Program-made: the position numbers and the translations under genes
Source: Perkinsus marinus ATCC 50983
Lineage: Eukaryota > Perkinsozoa > Perkinsida > Perkinsidae
Direction of reading: 5' to 3'
DNA: 44,003 nucleotides
Assembly (NCBI RefSeq): GCF_000006405.1
Contig: NW_003206190.1
Coordinates: forward strand, 164,232-208,234
Shown: positions 32,520 through 42,100 of the stretch, piece by piece
How the letters are laid out: each line of letters begins with the position of its first letter
Numbering within the stretch: position 1 is the first letter of the stretch
Notes under the pieces: generated by a model
Told to the model about the DNA's origin: nothing
Seen by the model: only the letters and a program-made list of their open reading frames with translations
The model's database searches: none

Positions 32520-34697
32520 ATGGTATCTCGTGCTGTTACTACCCTGCTCTCTACCACAGCCTCCGTAGTGAGTGTGGTGGGCAACACTATTGCCTGTGAT
32601 GCCGAGTGTGCCCTGACTTTCCCTGGTTCCTACTGCAAGTACTGGCAAACACCAAGTGTGTGCTTTGGCTCTAATACCCCATGCTCATGCGATACCAGCT
32701 TCCTTACAGCCTCTCCAGTCCGATGTGATGCGGGTTGTGCTGAAGAGGTTCCTGGGTCTTACTGTAAGTACTGGAAGTCACCGAGTGTTTGCCACATTTC
32801 AAACACTCCTTGCTCTTGCGCTGATTCTACCACAAGCGACACGACGGTGCAGACGGTGAGCACATCGGCAACGACTATCTCTGTGACACCTACCACTTCA
32901 ATACCATCGACTACCGTCGTGACCACTAGGGCAGTGGTCACCACCATAACAGCGTCCACCACTGCTGGGGCTACTTCCACACCAGGTTCGACGACTGCTG
33001 AGGCTACTACCACACCAGCTCCGACTACTGTAGAGGCTTCTACCACACCAGCTCCGACTACTGTAGAGGCTTCTACCACATCAGCATCGACTACTGTAGA
33101 GGCTTCTACCACACCACCATCGACGACTGCTGAGGCTACTACCACACCAGCTCCGACTACTGTAGAGGTTTCTACCACATCAGCATCGACTACTGTAGAG
33201 GCTTCTACCACACCAGCATCGACTACTGTAGAGGCTACTACCACACCAGCTCCGACTACTGTAGAGGCTTCTACCACACCAGCATCGACTACTGTAGAGG
33301 CTTCTACCACACCAGCATCGACTACTGTAGAGGCTACTACCACACCAGCTTCGACTACTGCTGAGGCTACTACCACACCAGCTCCGACTACTGTAGAGGC
33401 TACTACACCAGCTCCGACTACTGTAGAGGCTTCTACGACACCAGCTTCGACTACTGTAGAGGCTACTACACCATCTCCGACTACTGTAGAGGCTTCTACC
33501 ACACCAGCATCGACTACTGTAGAGGCTTCTACCACACCAGCATCGACTACTGTAGAGGCTTCTACCACACCAGCTCCGACTACTGTAGAGGCTTCTACCA
33601 CACCAGCTCCGACTACTGTAGAGGCTTCTACCACACCAGCATTGACTACTGTAGAGGCTTCTACCACACCAGCATCGACTACTGTAGAGGCTACTACACC
33701 AGCTCCGACTACTATAGAGGCTACTACCACACCAGCTTCGACTACTGTAGAGGCTACTACCACACCAGCATCGACTACTGTAGAGGCTACTACACCAGCT
33801 CCGAGTACTGTAGAGGCTTCTACACCAGCTCCGACTACTGTAGAGGCTTCTACACCAGCTCCGAGTACTGTAGAGGCTTCCACCACACCAGCTTCGACTA
33901 CTGGAGAGGCCACCACATCAGCAACAACTACTGTTGTGGCGACCACACCAACTTCGACTACTGCTGAGGCTACTACCACACCAGCGCCGACTTCTGCAGA
34001 GGCCACCACACCAGCATCGACTACTGTAGAGGCTTCTACCACACCAGCATCGACTACTGTAGAGGCTTCTACCACACCAGCTCCGACTACTGTAGAGGCT
34101 ACTACACCAGCTCCGACTACTGTAGAGGCTTCTACCACACCAGCTTCGACTACTGTAGAGGCTACTACGCCAGCTCCGACTACTGTAGAGGCTTCTACCA
34201 CACCAGCTTCGACTACTGTAGAGGCTACTACACCAGCAGCAACTACTGTTGTGGCGACCACACCAGCTTCGACTACTGTGGAGGCCACCACACCAGCTTC
34301 GACTACTGGAGAGGCCACCACATTAGCATCGACTACTGCAGAGGCAACTACACCAGCATCGATTAGTGTTGTGTCCACCATCACGCCAACGTCAACTGCC
34401 GTTGCTACTACACCAGCACCGATTAGTGTTGTGTCCACCACCACACCCTCGTCAACTGCCGTTGCTACTACAGCAGCCTCGACCAGTGTTGTGGACACTA
34501 CCTCATCAACGTCAACTACTGTTGCTAGTACCACACAAACATCTTCCGCTGGATTTACTACTGCCGCAGTGGCGTTCACGACCATCCCAACGAGTAGTAC
34601 TCCTCCCCCTGACCTCATCACTGGTCCGATACCCATTACCACCTCTGGGGTAGAGCCGGCCTTGCGGGGCGGGCAAGTTGTGCCACCAGTGGCTTAA
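32520..34697 (+). CDS. Large secreted mucin-like protein C with two six-Cys modules
   Basis: An intronless frame of 725 residues from the ATG at 32520. That ATG begins a signal peptide (MVSRAVTTLLSTTASVVSVVG) positioned just before the first cysteine module, as in the shorter paralogues; an ATG at 32289 is in frame but has a hydrophilic start. Two six-Cys modules (about residues 24-57 and 66-99) have cores PGSYCKYWQTPSVC and PGSYCKYWKSPSVC. The next 450 or so residues are degenerate repeats of TTVEASTTPAS (11 residues) and TTVEATTPAP (10 residues), then a Thr-rich segment and a Pro-containing end (GGQVVPPVA) without a membrane segment. The repeats should be densely O-glycosylated, giving an extended rod. 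This looks like an expanded version of the mucin-like A/B genes. It is probably surface coat or secreted mucus; its function is inferred only from composition. Confidence 0.8.
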   Translation: MVSRAVTTLLSTTASVVSVVGNTIACDAECALTFPGSYCKYWQTPSVCFGSNTPCSCDTSFLTASPVRCDAGCAEEVPGSYCKYWKSPSVCHISNTPCSCADSTTSDTTVQTVSTSATTISVTPTTSIPSTTVVTTRAVVTTITASTTAGATSTPGSTTAEATTTPAPTTVEASTTPAPTTVEASTTSASTTVEASTTPPSTTAEATTTPAPTTVEVSTTSASTTVEASTTPASTTVEATTTPAPTTVEASTTPASTTVEASTTPASTTVEATTTPASTTAEATTTPAPTTVEATTPAPTTVEASTTPASTTVEATTPSPTTVEASTTPASTTVEASTTPASTTVEASTTPAPTTVEASTTPAPTTVEASTTPALTTVEASTTPASTTVEATTPAPTTIEATTTPASTTVEATTTPASTTVEATTPAPSTVEASTPAPTTVEASTPAPSTVEASTTPASTTGEATTSATTTVVATTPTSTTAEATTTPAPTSAEATTPASTTVEASTTPASTTVEASTTPAPTTVEATTPAPTTVEASTTPASTTVEATTPAPTTVEASTTPASTTVEATTPAATTVVATTPASTTVEATTPASTTGEATTLASTTAEATTPASISVVSTITPTSTAVATTPAPISVVSTTTPSSTAVATTAASTSVVDTTSSTSTTVASTTQTSSAGFTTAAVAFTTIPTSSTPPPDLITGPIPITTSGVEPALRGGQVVPPVA
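32990..34360 (+). repeat. Coding minisatellite, 33/30-bp units
   Basis: About forty head-to-tail units built on ACTACTGTAGAGGCT followed by T(C/A)TACCACACCAGC(A/T)(C/T)CG, alternating 33-bp (11-codon) and 30-bp (10-codon) lengths. Length changes are always multiples of three, so the frame is kept, and the DNA is far more uniform in the centre than at the 3' end, where units decay. This suggests active homogenisation in the middle of the array. Confidence 0.85.
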
Positions 34698-35093
34698 AGG
34701 TGGAGCTGCTCGCACTACCTTGTAATGACTTCTTTTGTATGAGTATCTCTAAGTCCAGTGAAGTGATTACATTGATCAATTTTTATAGTTCGATAGGCAA
34801 TTGATCATCTTCAGCTCGCGTACTCCTGTGCGACGCATTCTCAGTTCAATGTAGCAAAACGAAGGATGTTTGATCTAGGAGATAGTGACATAACGTGGTT
34901 TGAGACTCGCGGTGTTGCGTTTGATTTTCACGACCCATCGGGATTGTGCCAATTATGGGTGCATCTCGGGAAGTAGGTTAAATACGGAGAAAAATCGGTT
35001 CCAGAATCGCACAGGTCAATGTTTATTGAACGGCTGGAGGGTCGCCTCCTTCAACTCCCTTACTGATTCTCTCTCTCCATTACAGTTTAACCA
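34698..35093. other. Intergenic region
   Basis: The 3' flank of mucin-like C and the promoter of the small membrane protein gene. No coding or RNA signal seen. Confidence 0.4.
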
Positions 35094-35722
35094 ATGTGGC
35101 TCATTTGGTGCCTCCTCGTCATCGCTCCCAACAGTCTATCAGCGGTTCCCGACCACACCCGGCATGCTCACAGAGCCGCTATTCCGACGGGTGATTTCCG
35201 TTACGGGATAGGTCCCACTAGGAGAGTCGATAACGATCCGCACCGACCCGAGAAACCTGAGCTTACTCCGCCACAGAGAGTCGCCGGAATCATCAGGATT
35301 AACGACACCGACCTCAAGCCGATGCAAGGACCGTTCGCCAAGGTAAGACGTTCGGAAGTGGAGTTTCTTTTGTGGTTTTCAGGTGTCCCCTGAGAGCTCA
35401 TCTATCCGGGTCGTTCCTATCACTATATTCTGTCTTATCATTCTGTTCATCATTTCTGGCGTTGCGCGGCTCGTAGTTCTGACGAAGCGTAGAAACGCGC
35501 AATCGAGAGCTCACGTTGGTGAGCATCTTAGCAAAGACGAGAGCTTCATCGATAGCAGGCATTGTGGCATCGTAAAAGAACATCTTGCCCTATCGTGTCA
35601 TCGTTGATCCTCAGGAGAATAATGCCGAGGATCTGAAGGCAAACTCCGAATCCAACAGCGCCGCGTCCAGAACGGACGAAGAATCCCCTGCAGCAGTGTC
35701 TCCTAGTGTTGATTCACACTAG
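35094..35722 (+). CDS. Small single-pass type I membrane protein, three exons
   Basis: Exons 35094-35342, 35383-35571 and 35615-35722, with introns of 40 and 43 nt (GTAAGA...CAG and GTAAAA...CAG), give 181 residues. A signal peptide (MWLIWCLLVIAPNSLSA) is followed by a hydrophilic, Pro/Arg-rich ectodomain of about 75 residues with no cysteines. One transmembrane helix follows (VVPITIFCLIILFIISGVA), then a basic stop-transfer segment (LTKRRNAQSR) and an acidic Ser-rich tail ending VSPSVDSH. Both splices keep frame and turn an otherwise broken stretch into a complete protein, which supports the model. I do not recognise the family. It lies between mucin-like C and the tRNA array. Confidence 0.6.
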
Positions 35723-36068
35723 GTTGACTCGAAGTTGCCCTGTTTAATACTGCTAGCGTATCCTATGTTGCACAATTGACTTTTAATTCATGAGCATGTG
35801 CACACTTGGACCATGATGGAATTGTCATCATACCACTTTAATGTCGCTGCCTGTATACCCATTGTGTAGTGCGCCATCATTCCCATCCACTCTCGTCGCG
35901 TTGATGGTGTGTAAAATGATGTGACGATTCGTCAGACGGAATCTCCGGAACATTCCCATAGTTATTTAATCGCCTTCGATCGTGAACTCCTCACGGCTCG
36001 CTAAGCTGTCCCGGTCTGAATAAGTCTGGGAAAGTTGTAGGATGCCTCCCATAAAGATAAGTTTACTA
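35723..36068. other. Intergenic region
   Basis: No gene seen. The last 35 bp or so already belong to the tRNA repeat unit (GGATGCCTCCCATAAAGATA). Confidence 0.4.
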
Positions 36069-36150
36069 TGTCAGCTGTGGGGTTCGAACCCACGCGGATT
36101 TCTCCACCACAACTTGAGTCTGGCGCCTTAGACCACTCGGCCAAACTGAC
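36069..36150 (-). tRNA. tRNA-Leu(CAA), copy 1
   Basis: An 82-nt type II tRNA without intron: acceptor GTCAGTT/AGCTGAC, D-arm GCCGAGTGGTCTAAGGC, anticodon loop CTCAAGT (anticodon CAA, codon UUG), long variable arm GGAGAAATCC and T-arm GTGGGTTCGAACCCCAC. This copy differs from the others by one base that breaks a pair in the anticodon stem (TGTGG instead of TCTGG), so it may be less stable. Confidence 0.85.
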
Positions 36151-36259
36151 TGATTGCGCAAGCGCTTTGGCTACAGGGTAGTTTCACGACTTCTTAGAAT
36201 GTACAGGTTTGCAGGTAGAGTTGAGTTGAAAGATGCCTCCCATAAAGATAAGTTTACTA

Positions 36260-36341
36260 TGTCAGCTGTGGGGTTCGAACCCACGCGGATTTCTCCACCA
36301 GAACTTGAGTCTGGCGCCTTAGACCACTCGGCCAAACTGAC
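36260..36341 (-). tRNA. tRNA-Leu(CAA), copy 2
   Basis: Matches the array consensus throughout: intact acceptor, D, anticodon (CAA), variable and T arms. It lies exactly 191 bp from copy 1. Confidence 0.93.
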
Positions 36342-37064
36342 TGATTGCGCAAGCGCTTTGGCTACAGGGTAGTTTCACGACTTCTTAGAATGTACAGGTT
36401 CGCAGGTAGAGTTGAGTTGAAATTCCCAATGACGTAGAGGATGGGATGGATAGATGTAGCTGACTGGCCAAGATAACTAGGGCAAAGCAGATTGCGTTGC
36501 CCATAGTAGGATTGATGTGGTCCATAGGTCACAGTCTGTGACTCACAGACTGTTTAGAACAGCCTGTCACACAAGTGCAACTCACAACGAGCTGCCAGAC
36601 AAGTCGAACCACAAGGCGGTGGTCGCTGTGGACGGACCCACAGACTGTGACTCACCACACTCCAGTCAGCGTCATCTATTAGGGTTGAGAATGTTTTACA
36701 ACGAATACAATCTAAATATCTCAGCGGACTTACCTTGAAAATCGTTGAAGACAAACTCTAACCCTACCTCCACGTCGAGGGATTGGGCTGGGATGGGTAT
36801 TAAAGTTAGCCAAGGTCTGGTGATCACCAGACAACCAATATCATACTTAAATCATCAGCACCGCTGGAAGAGGTGCACTAGCTTCAAGCTAGTAACTCCA
36901 GCTATGCGGAAGATGCCTCAATAGCTTATCACAAATCACACAACTACCCTCTTTTGCGTTGTGCAGGAGTAGGAACTTCCTCTACTACTAGAATTTCACT
37001 TTCGTCGATCAGCCGTAGTCGATCACTGCCATGAAAGATGCCTCCCGTAAAGATAAGTTTATTA
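36342..37064. other. Spacer between tRNA clusters
   Basis: It begins with the standard 3' part of the repeat unit (to about 36420) and then enters unrelated sequence with a perfect palindrome at 36531-36553. The open frames here are short and featureless. The unit sequence resumes at about 37033. Confidence 0.5.
36531..36553. repeat. Perfect 10-bp-arm inverted repeat with later partial copy
   Basis: ACAGTCTGTG and CACAGACTGT flank ACT. A further copy of one arm with its spacer (CACAGACTGTGACTCAC) occurs at 36639-36655, about 100 bp away, so the element is both palindromic and repeated. Confidence 0.7.
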
Positions 37065-37146
37065 TGTCAGCTGTGGGGTTCGAACCCACGCGGATTTCTC
37101 CACCAGAACTTGAGTCTGGCGCCTTAGACCACTCGGCCAAACTGAC
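37065..37146 (-). tRNA. tRNA-Leu(CAA), copy 3
   Basis: Identical to the consensus of the array over the 82 nt as far as I can read; anticodon CAA, no intron. It is the first copy of the second cluster. Confidence 0.93.
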
Positions 37147-37255
37147 TGATTGCGCAAATGCTTGGGCTACAGGGCTGTTTCGCAGTTTGTTAAAATGTAC
37201 CGGTTTGCAGGTCGAGTTGAGTTGAAAGATGCCTCCCATGAAGATAAGTTTACTC

Positions 37256-37337
37256 TGTCAGCTGTGGGGTTCGAACCCACGAGGATTTCTCCACCAGAAC
37301 TTGAGTCTGGCGCCTTAGACCACTCGGCCAAACTGAC
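37256..37337 (-). tRNA. tRNA-Leu(CAA), copy 4
   Basis: The same gene with one change (CGCGG to CGAGG on the plus strand) in the linker between variable arm and T-stem, which should not disturb folding. It lies 191 bp from copy 3. Confidence 0.9.
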
Positions 37338-37498
37338 TGATTGCGCAAGTGCTTTGGCTACAGGGTAGTTTCACGACTTCTTAGAATGTACAGGTTCGCA
37401 GGTAGAGTTGAGTTGAAAGATGCTCAACTCTGGCTCCAGTGATCCTCAAGTTATACTAACTATTTACACTTAACCAGGGGAGTTTCGATAGAGTTAGT

Positions 37499-37585
37499 CG
37501 ACTAAGTGGTGTGGAGAGGACCGAAGACTTGCAGGGCTCCCCCCTGAAGTTTCGGTCACGGGACAGGTCCCCGACTAAGTGGTGT
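37499..37585. repeat. 14-bp direct repeat flanking a 59-bp segment
   Basis: CGACTAAGTGGTGT occurs at 37499-37512 and again at 37572-37585. Between and after them are related GGACAGGTCC and GGTCTGTCC-like elements, partly inverted. It sits in the gap between two tRNA pairs and may mark an insertion or deletion that split the array. Confidence 0.5.
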
Positions 37586-37798
37586 CGTATCAACGACTAA
37601 CGTCTCACACGGGTCTGTCCCGTCACCCAGTCCACTATAACAAAAAAAACTGTCAATTACTAATCACTCTCTTTCAGAATCTTCTGATTATTGAAGCACC
37701 TACGAGCGACCGAGCTCGCTCGCCCGTCGAATCACTTCCTCTGGAGTTGACCCTAGCCTCTGGCGAGACTTTCCACTCCCGTAAAGATAAGTTTACTA

Positions 37799-37880
37799 TG
37801 TCAGCTGTGGGGTTCGAACCCACGCGGATTTCTGCACCAGAACTTGAGTCTGGCGCCTTAGACCACTCGGCCAAACTGAC
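37799..37880 (-). tRNA. tRNA-Leu(CAA), copy 5
   Basis: As the consensus, but with one base change in the variable-arm stem (TCTCC to TCTGC on the plus strand) that breaks one pair. Anticodon CAA retained. Confidence 0.88.
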
Positions 37881-37989
37881 TGATTGCGCAAGGGCTTTGG
37901 CTACAGGGTAGTTTCACGACTTCTTAGAATGTACAGGTTCGCAGGTAGAGTTGAGTTGAAAGATGCCTCCCATAAAGATAAGTTTACTA

Positions 37990-38071
37990 TGTCAGCTGTG
38001 GGGTTCGAACCCACGCGGATTTCTCCACCAGAACTTGAGTCTGGCGCCTTAGACCGCTCGGCCAAACTGAC
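37990..38071 (-). tRNA. tRNA-Leu(CAA), copy 6
   Basis: As the consensus, with one change in the D-loop (GAGTGGTC to GAGCGGTC). It lies 191 bp from copy 5. All stems intact. Confidence 0.9.
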
Positions 38072-38279
38072 TGATTGCGCAAGTGCTTTGGCTACAGGGT
38101 TGTTTCACGACTTATTAAAATGTGCCGGTTCGCCGGTCGAGTTGAGTTGAAAGATGCCTCCCATAAAGACTGGTTGCGCAAGCGCTTTGGCTACAGGGTA
38201 GTTTCACGACTTATTGAAATGTGCCGGTTCGCCGGTAGAGTTAAGTTGAAGGATGCCTCCCATGGAGTTAAGTTTACTA
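38072..38279 (-). repeat. tRNA-less repeat unit in the array
   Basis: A spacer copy (about 38072-38167) runs directly into a second spacer copy (about 38168-38279) at CCATAAAG/ACTGGTTGCGC. The 82-nt tRNA and a few flanking bases are missing, as if deleted between short similar sequences. The spacers are 90% or so alike by eye. Confidence 0.75.
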
Positions 38280-38329
38280 TGTCAGCTTGGGGTTCGAACC
38301 CACGCGGATTTCTCCACCAGAACTTGAGT
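38280..38329 (-). pseudogene. Truncated tRNA-Leu(CAA), copy 7
   Basis: Only the 3' half remains (acceptor 3' strand, T-arm, variable arm and part of the anticodon arm), with a base deleted next to the T-stem (GTCAGCTTGGGG instead of GTCAGCTGTGGGG). After ACTTGAGTTTG the sequence is unrelated. It marks the right end of the array. Confidence 0.85.
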
Positions 38330-39106
38330 TTGCCACTGATAGGATAGTCTCACGGCTCAACTGTGAGTCTAGCGAGCGTTGTTTCCCGATTCACCACGTC
38401 CGAGATTCATCTTTACCAGGGCCGCCCATTCTTGGAGCGGTGCTATATCAAGATATGGCTAATCTCATCGGAGGCAAACGATTCGTCTCCAATAGTGTGC
38501 AACTAGGCATCATCTATCCTTCATTGACCCGATTCCGTCTCCACTCAACCTCCTCTTCCCAATATTTTCCATTTCAATATCTTTCATCACCAATGTACAT
38601 GTGAAAGAACCACAGACGGTTTAGTCCAATCACGAATAGTAATGTGGTAACCTTTTACAGTCATGCCGAGAGCATGAAGCATCGTCTAACCGACAGAACT
38701 CTGTACGCACTGCCGACGGCCCCGGTGACTATCAACTGATATACGTGTACGGCATTAAAGATTCCCAGAATATGTGATCAAGCCGGCCCGATTGAAGTAC
38801 GTGATACCTAGTACGCGTAACAGAAAAGGACAGTTGGTTGGTATTGCCCAAACTATACATCAACTACACACTAACCAGAAACGAGAAACATACAAACAAA
38901 CTATTCAAGTTGGTAGAAAACAAAGTTCCTCGGTTCTACCCTACAAGTCTGTTTTCTGTTATATAACTACAACCAAACACAGAGCGTAGCAACTACAGAA
39001 ACTGTTCAGAGGTATTTGAATAAATAAAAGCTGATAAGATCAGCCCAACGAACACCAGTGGCGTCAACTGAGAAAAGACATAGCGCTCGCCCTGTTGATC
39101 GATTCT
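38330..39106. other. Intergenic region, no gene recognised
   Basis: This lies between the tRNA array and the stop of the DnaJ gene. The open frame 38774-38989 is featureless. A+T content rises toward the right end. Confidence 0.4.
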
Positions 39107-42100
39107 CTAAGGTCGTCCCCCAGCCTTTTCCTTGAAACTGCTATACAGTGCTTCCTCCAACTTCTTCTTAGCTCCTTCGCATGATGACTTCGTGTCTTCA
39201 ACTTGGCCCATATCCTCGAAGATCTGACCCATCCTCAATAATGCATACGCCCTTCTCATCCGAATCTACAACAACAAAAAACCATCACTTCCGCACACTC
39301 CTACAAATTCACTCACCTGCCACGGGGCTGATATGTCCATCAAAACTCTCTTGCAAATAATCTTCACAGTGTGCTCGATATCAAGAGCGCACATATCCCA
39401 CGCTGTACGTAGGAACACAGGTAGAGCACTCTCGAACTCCTAAAACACTCAGAACAAATCTGCACCTCCACAAAAGCCACATGCCAACCTCAGATGCCTT
39501 CTTGAGATCGTCATCATTCAGCTCGATTGGAGTATCATCCTCGCCAGATTCCCCACGAGCTGAGAGAGAACCACGAGTAGGAATTTCGAAGCGCGCGGTA
39601 ATTTCCAACCAACACCCACCTTTGCGTTCTTCCTCTCTCTTCTTCATTGCCTGCTTCTGCGCCTCCTCAGTAGCATTCTGCATTCTGTTCAACACCATCC
39701 TAAATACCACACCTCGTTGAACTCCACCAACATCCGAGCCACCCTACGCTGCCTTCACCATCGATGATGCTACTGAGTATTTATTCGACATCGTCCTACT
39801 CGTTGCCTTCCACGAAGCCGTCTGAAAATACAATTCCACTGAAATTCCGTCCAATTCGTGTACAGTATTCCCACACTGCCCATTATAATCATCAACCGAT
39901 ACAATACAGGAACAATCAAAGGCACGCAAAAGAACTCATCAACACCAACACCCTCCAGCTTACCCTCCTCGACCAGCTCTTCCCACACTCCTCGTTGATG
40001 AACTGAGTAGCTCTATTCTGATACATCCACCCCACCGTCCGCAGTAACGGTGCCCCGAATGATGTCTAACACCAACACCATTGACAACCACTACCCCCTA
40101 CACCCCAACCTACCCCAGCAAGGACTTGGGCTTCCTCCACAGTCTCCTTAATGAACCCTTGCTCATCTCGAGCAATCACATATCGATCCAATCTCGACAA
40201 CAGCTCCTCCGCGCATTTAATCTAAGAGCCACCGACAAAATGTAAAAAGCGCGCGCCCGATTGATCGATTACCTCTCGTCTATGCTGTTGCCTCTTGGCC
40301 CTCCTCTTCTGGTCAGTATCCTTATTCATCTCGCTCTTCAAAAGTCTATTCGCATAATCCTCATCGCTCTCCCCAGGGTTCTGCTTAATATTGCCACTCT
40401 TAGCCGCTTTGTCCACCTCCTGCAACATGGCATCCGCTTGGCTTGCCAACTCCAGATGACCAATAAAAGGCAAAAACTTCTCAGACCCTAACCAGACAAA
40501 AACACCATTCCTGCTAGCTTCGCTCCGCTAGGATATCCCCACCGAATAACACTGCAAAGAACAGCTTAGGATCGAGTGTCGCGACCGATTCCTGCACGCC
40601 CTCCAAACCTTGGGTATCATACTTCTTCCTCAACTCAGGATCGGACAAGCACTAACATACAACAGAGACGACGATAACCTCTCATCGATTACAATGGCGA
40701 GCGCTTTTTACAACGATGATTTGGTAGAAGTTGAAATTTTATTATTTTCGCATTAAAATAATCATAACTTCACTGTCGATAACTCACATCGTACTCTTGG
40801 AACTAGGGGAAGTAATAACACAGTAAGTTCCCACAATTACACAATTCTGCATTGATTTTTTTCTGGCCTCTCCAGTACAAGTCATACCACATACCATCCC
40901 TCCGCAACTTCTCACCTGATAAGCCTGGGATAACTCCTGGAACTTCTTATGGGCTTCAGGGTCATTAGGATTCTTATCGGGATGCACCACCATCGCCTTC
41001 TTATAATACGCCTTCTTAATCTCCCCCTTGCTAGCGTTGGTCTTCACTCCAAGAATGTCGTAAAACCTGCAATGACAATAACAACGACAACAGTAAATCA
41101 ATTCTCGCACATGTCGAATTGACACACACAGCAAGGACATTTTACAGCAAGAAATGTAATATAATCACTCTCATAGATAGCATTATAAAAATCAATAGAG
41201 TAGATCAACTCCTACAATACGCCTAAACGTGTTTCTGCTCTCGAAATACATATTCATTATCTCAATAACGATAGCCACCACTACTATGGAGTTTATAGTA
41301 ACTATCCCATCCACGAAATAAAATGGTCACCAAAATCAATTAAAGTAACTCATTGATGCAACTAGTGATAACACACGATCAATGTTAAACGGGCGTTCCC
41401 GATCCGGACATGAAATGAATCTTTTCCCATCGACCTACTTAGTATCCACAACTTCGTGATTGCTGTGGCTATCTCCATCATACTCTACGTCCGAGTCAGG
41501 GTCCTCAGGATTGGCATGCACTTCATTAATCAACTCTCGTAGATTCACGGTCTCGTCCACCCAAGCACCGAGCTCATCATCCCACTTCATATACCTGAGA
41601 TGTGGCACAAATTGGGCCTATTTTGAATCTTTCACGCTCAACCTAAGATACCCACTTCTTGTTTCCCGCACGGATCGCCTCCGGAGTGTTGTAAATTCCA
41701 CGACCAACTTGAACCGCTCCAGCCGCTACACCACCAATGGTCAATCCCGCAAAACCAACCACACCTAAAACAATACCCGATTCGGACCTATTCCGTATCT
41801 TCCACTCTCAACCTCAAGATACCACCTTTAGCCAGCCCAGTGAAGAAGCCTCCAACACCCTTCTCCTTAGCACCAACCGTCGGAGCCGCAACAAGCGTCG
41901 CCGCACCCGCGAGGATTCCTCCTCCAGCAGCTTTCAAACCCGAACCCACACCTAAACCCTCCACACCTAATCCCGCACAGGTTCAATCCCCGGCACTACC
42001 ACTAACGGCATTTTTCGGTCTCGTCGAATTCATGAGATCAGTATAACCATCATTTGCCGAATACTGCTCATCTATAGCGGCCAAAGACTTATTCAATGGC

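Noticed and set aside
32990-34360. CRISPR-like repeated array
   Set aside because: Units are contiguous, in frame, all similar and without unique spacers; it is a coding minisatellite.
32759-34642. 627-codon open frame on the minus strand, Val/Ala-rich
   Set aside because: It is the antisense of the mucin C repeat. The repeat sequence lacks stop codons in this frame by composition, and the protein has no start context, domain or paralogue.
36154-38347. Several plus-strand open frames with SAVGFEPTRISPPELESG-like protein
   Set aside because: These are translations through the reverse complement of the tRNA-Leu genes and spacers; the repetition comes from the tRNA array.
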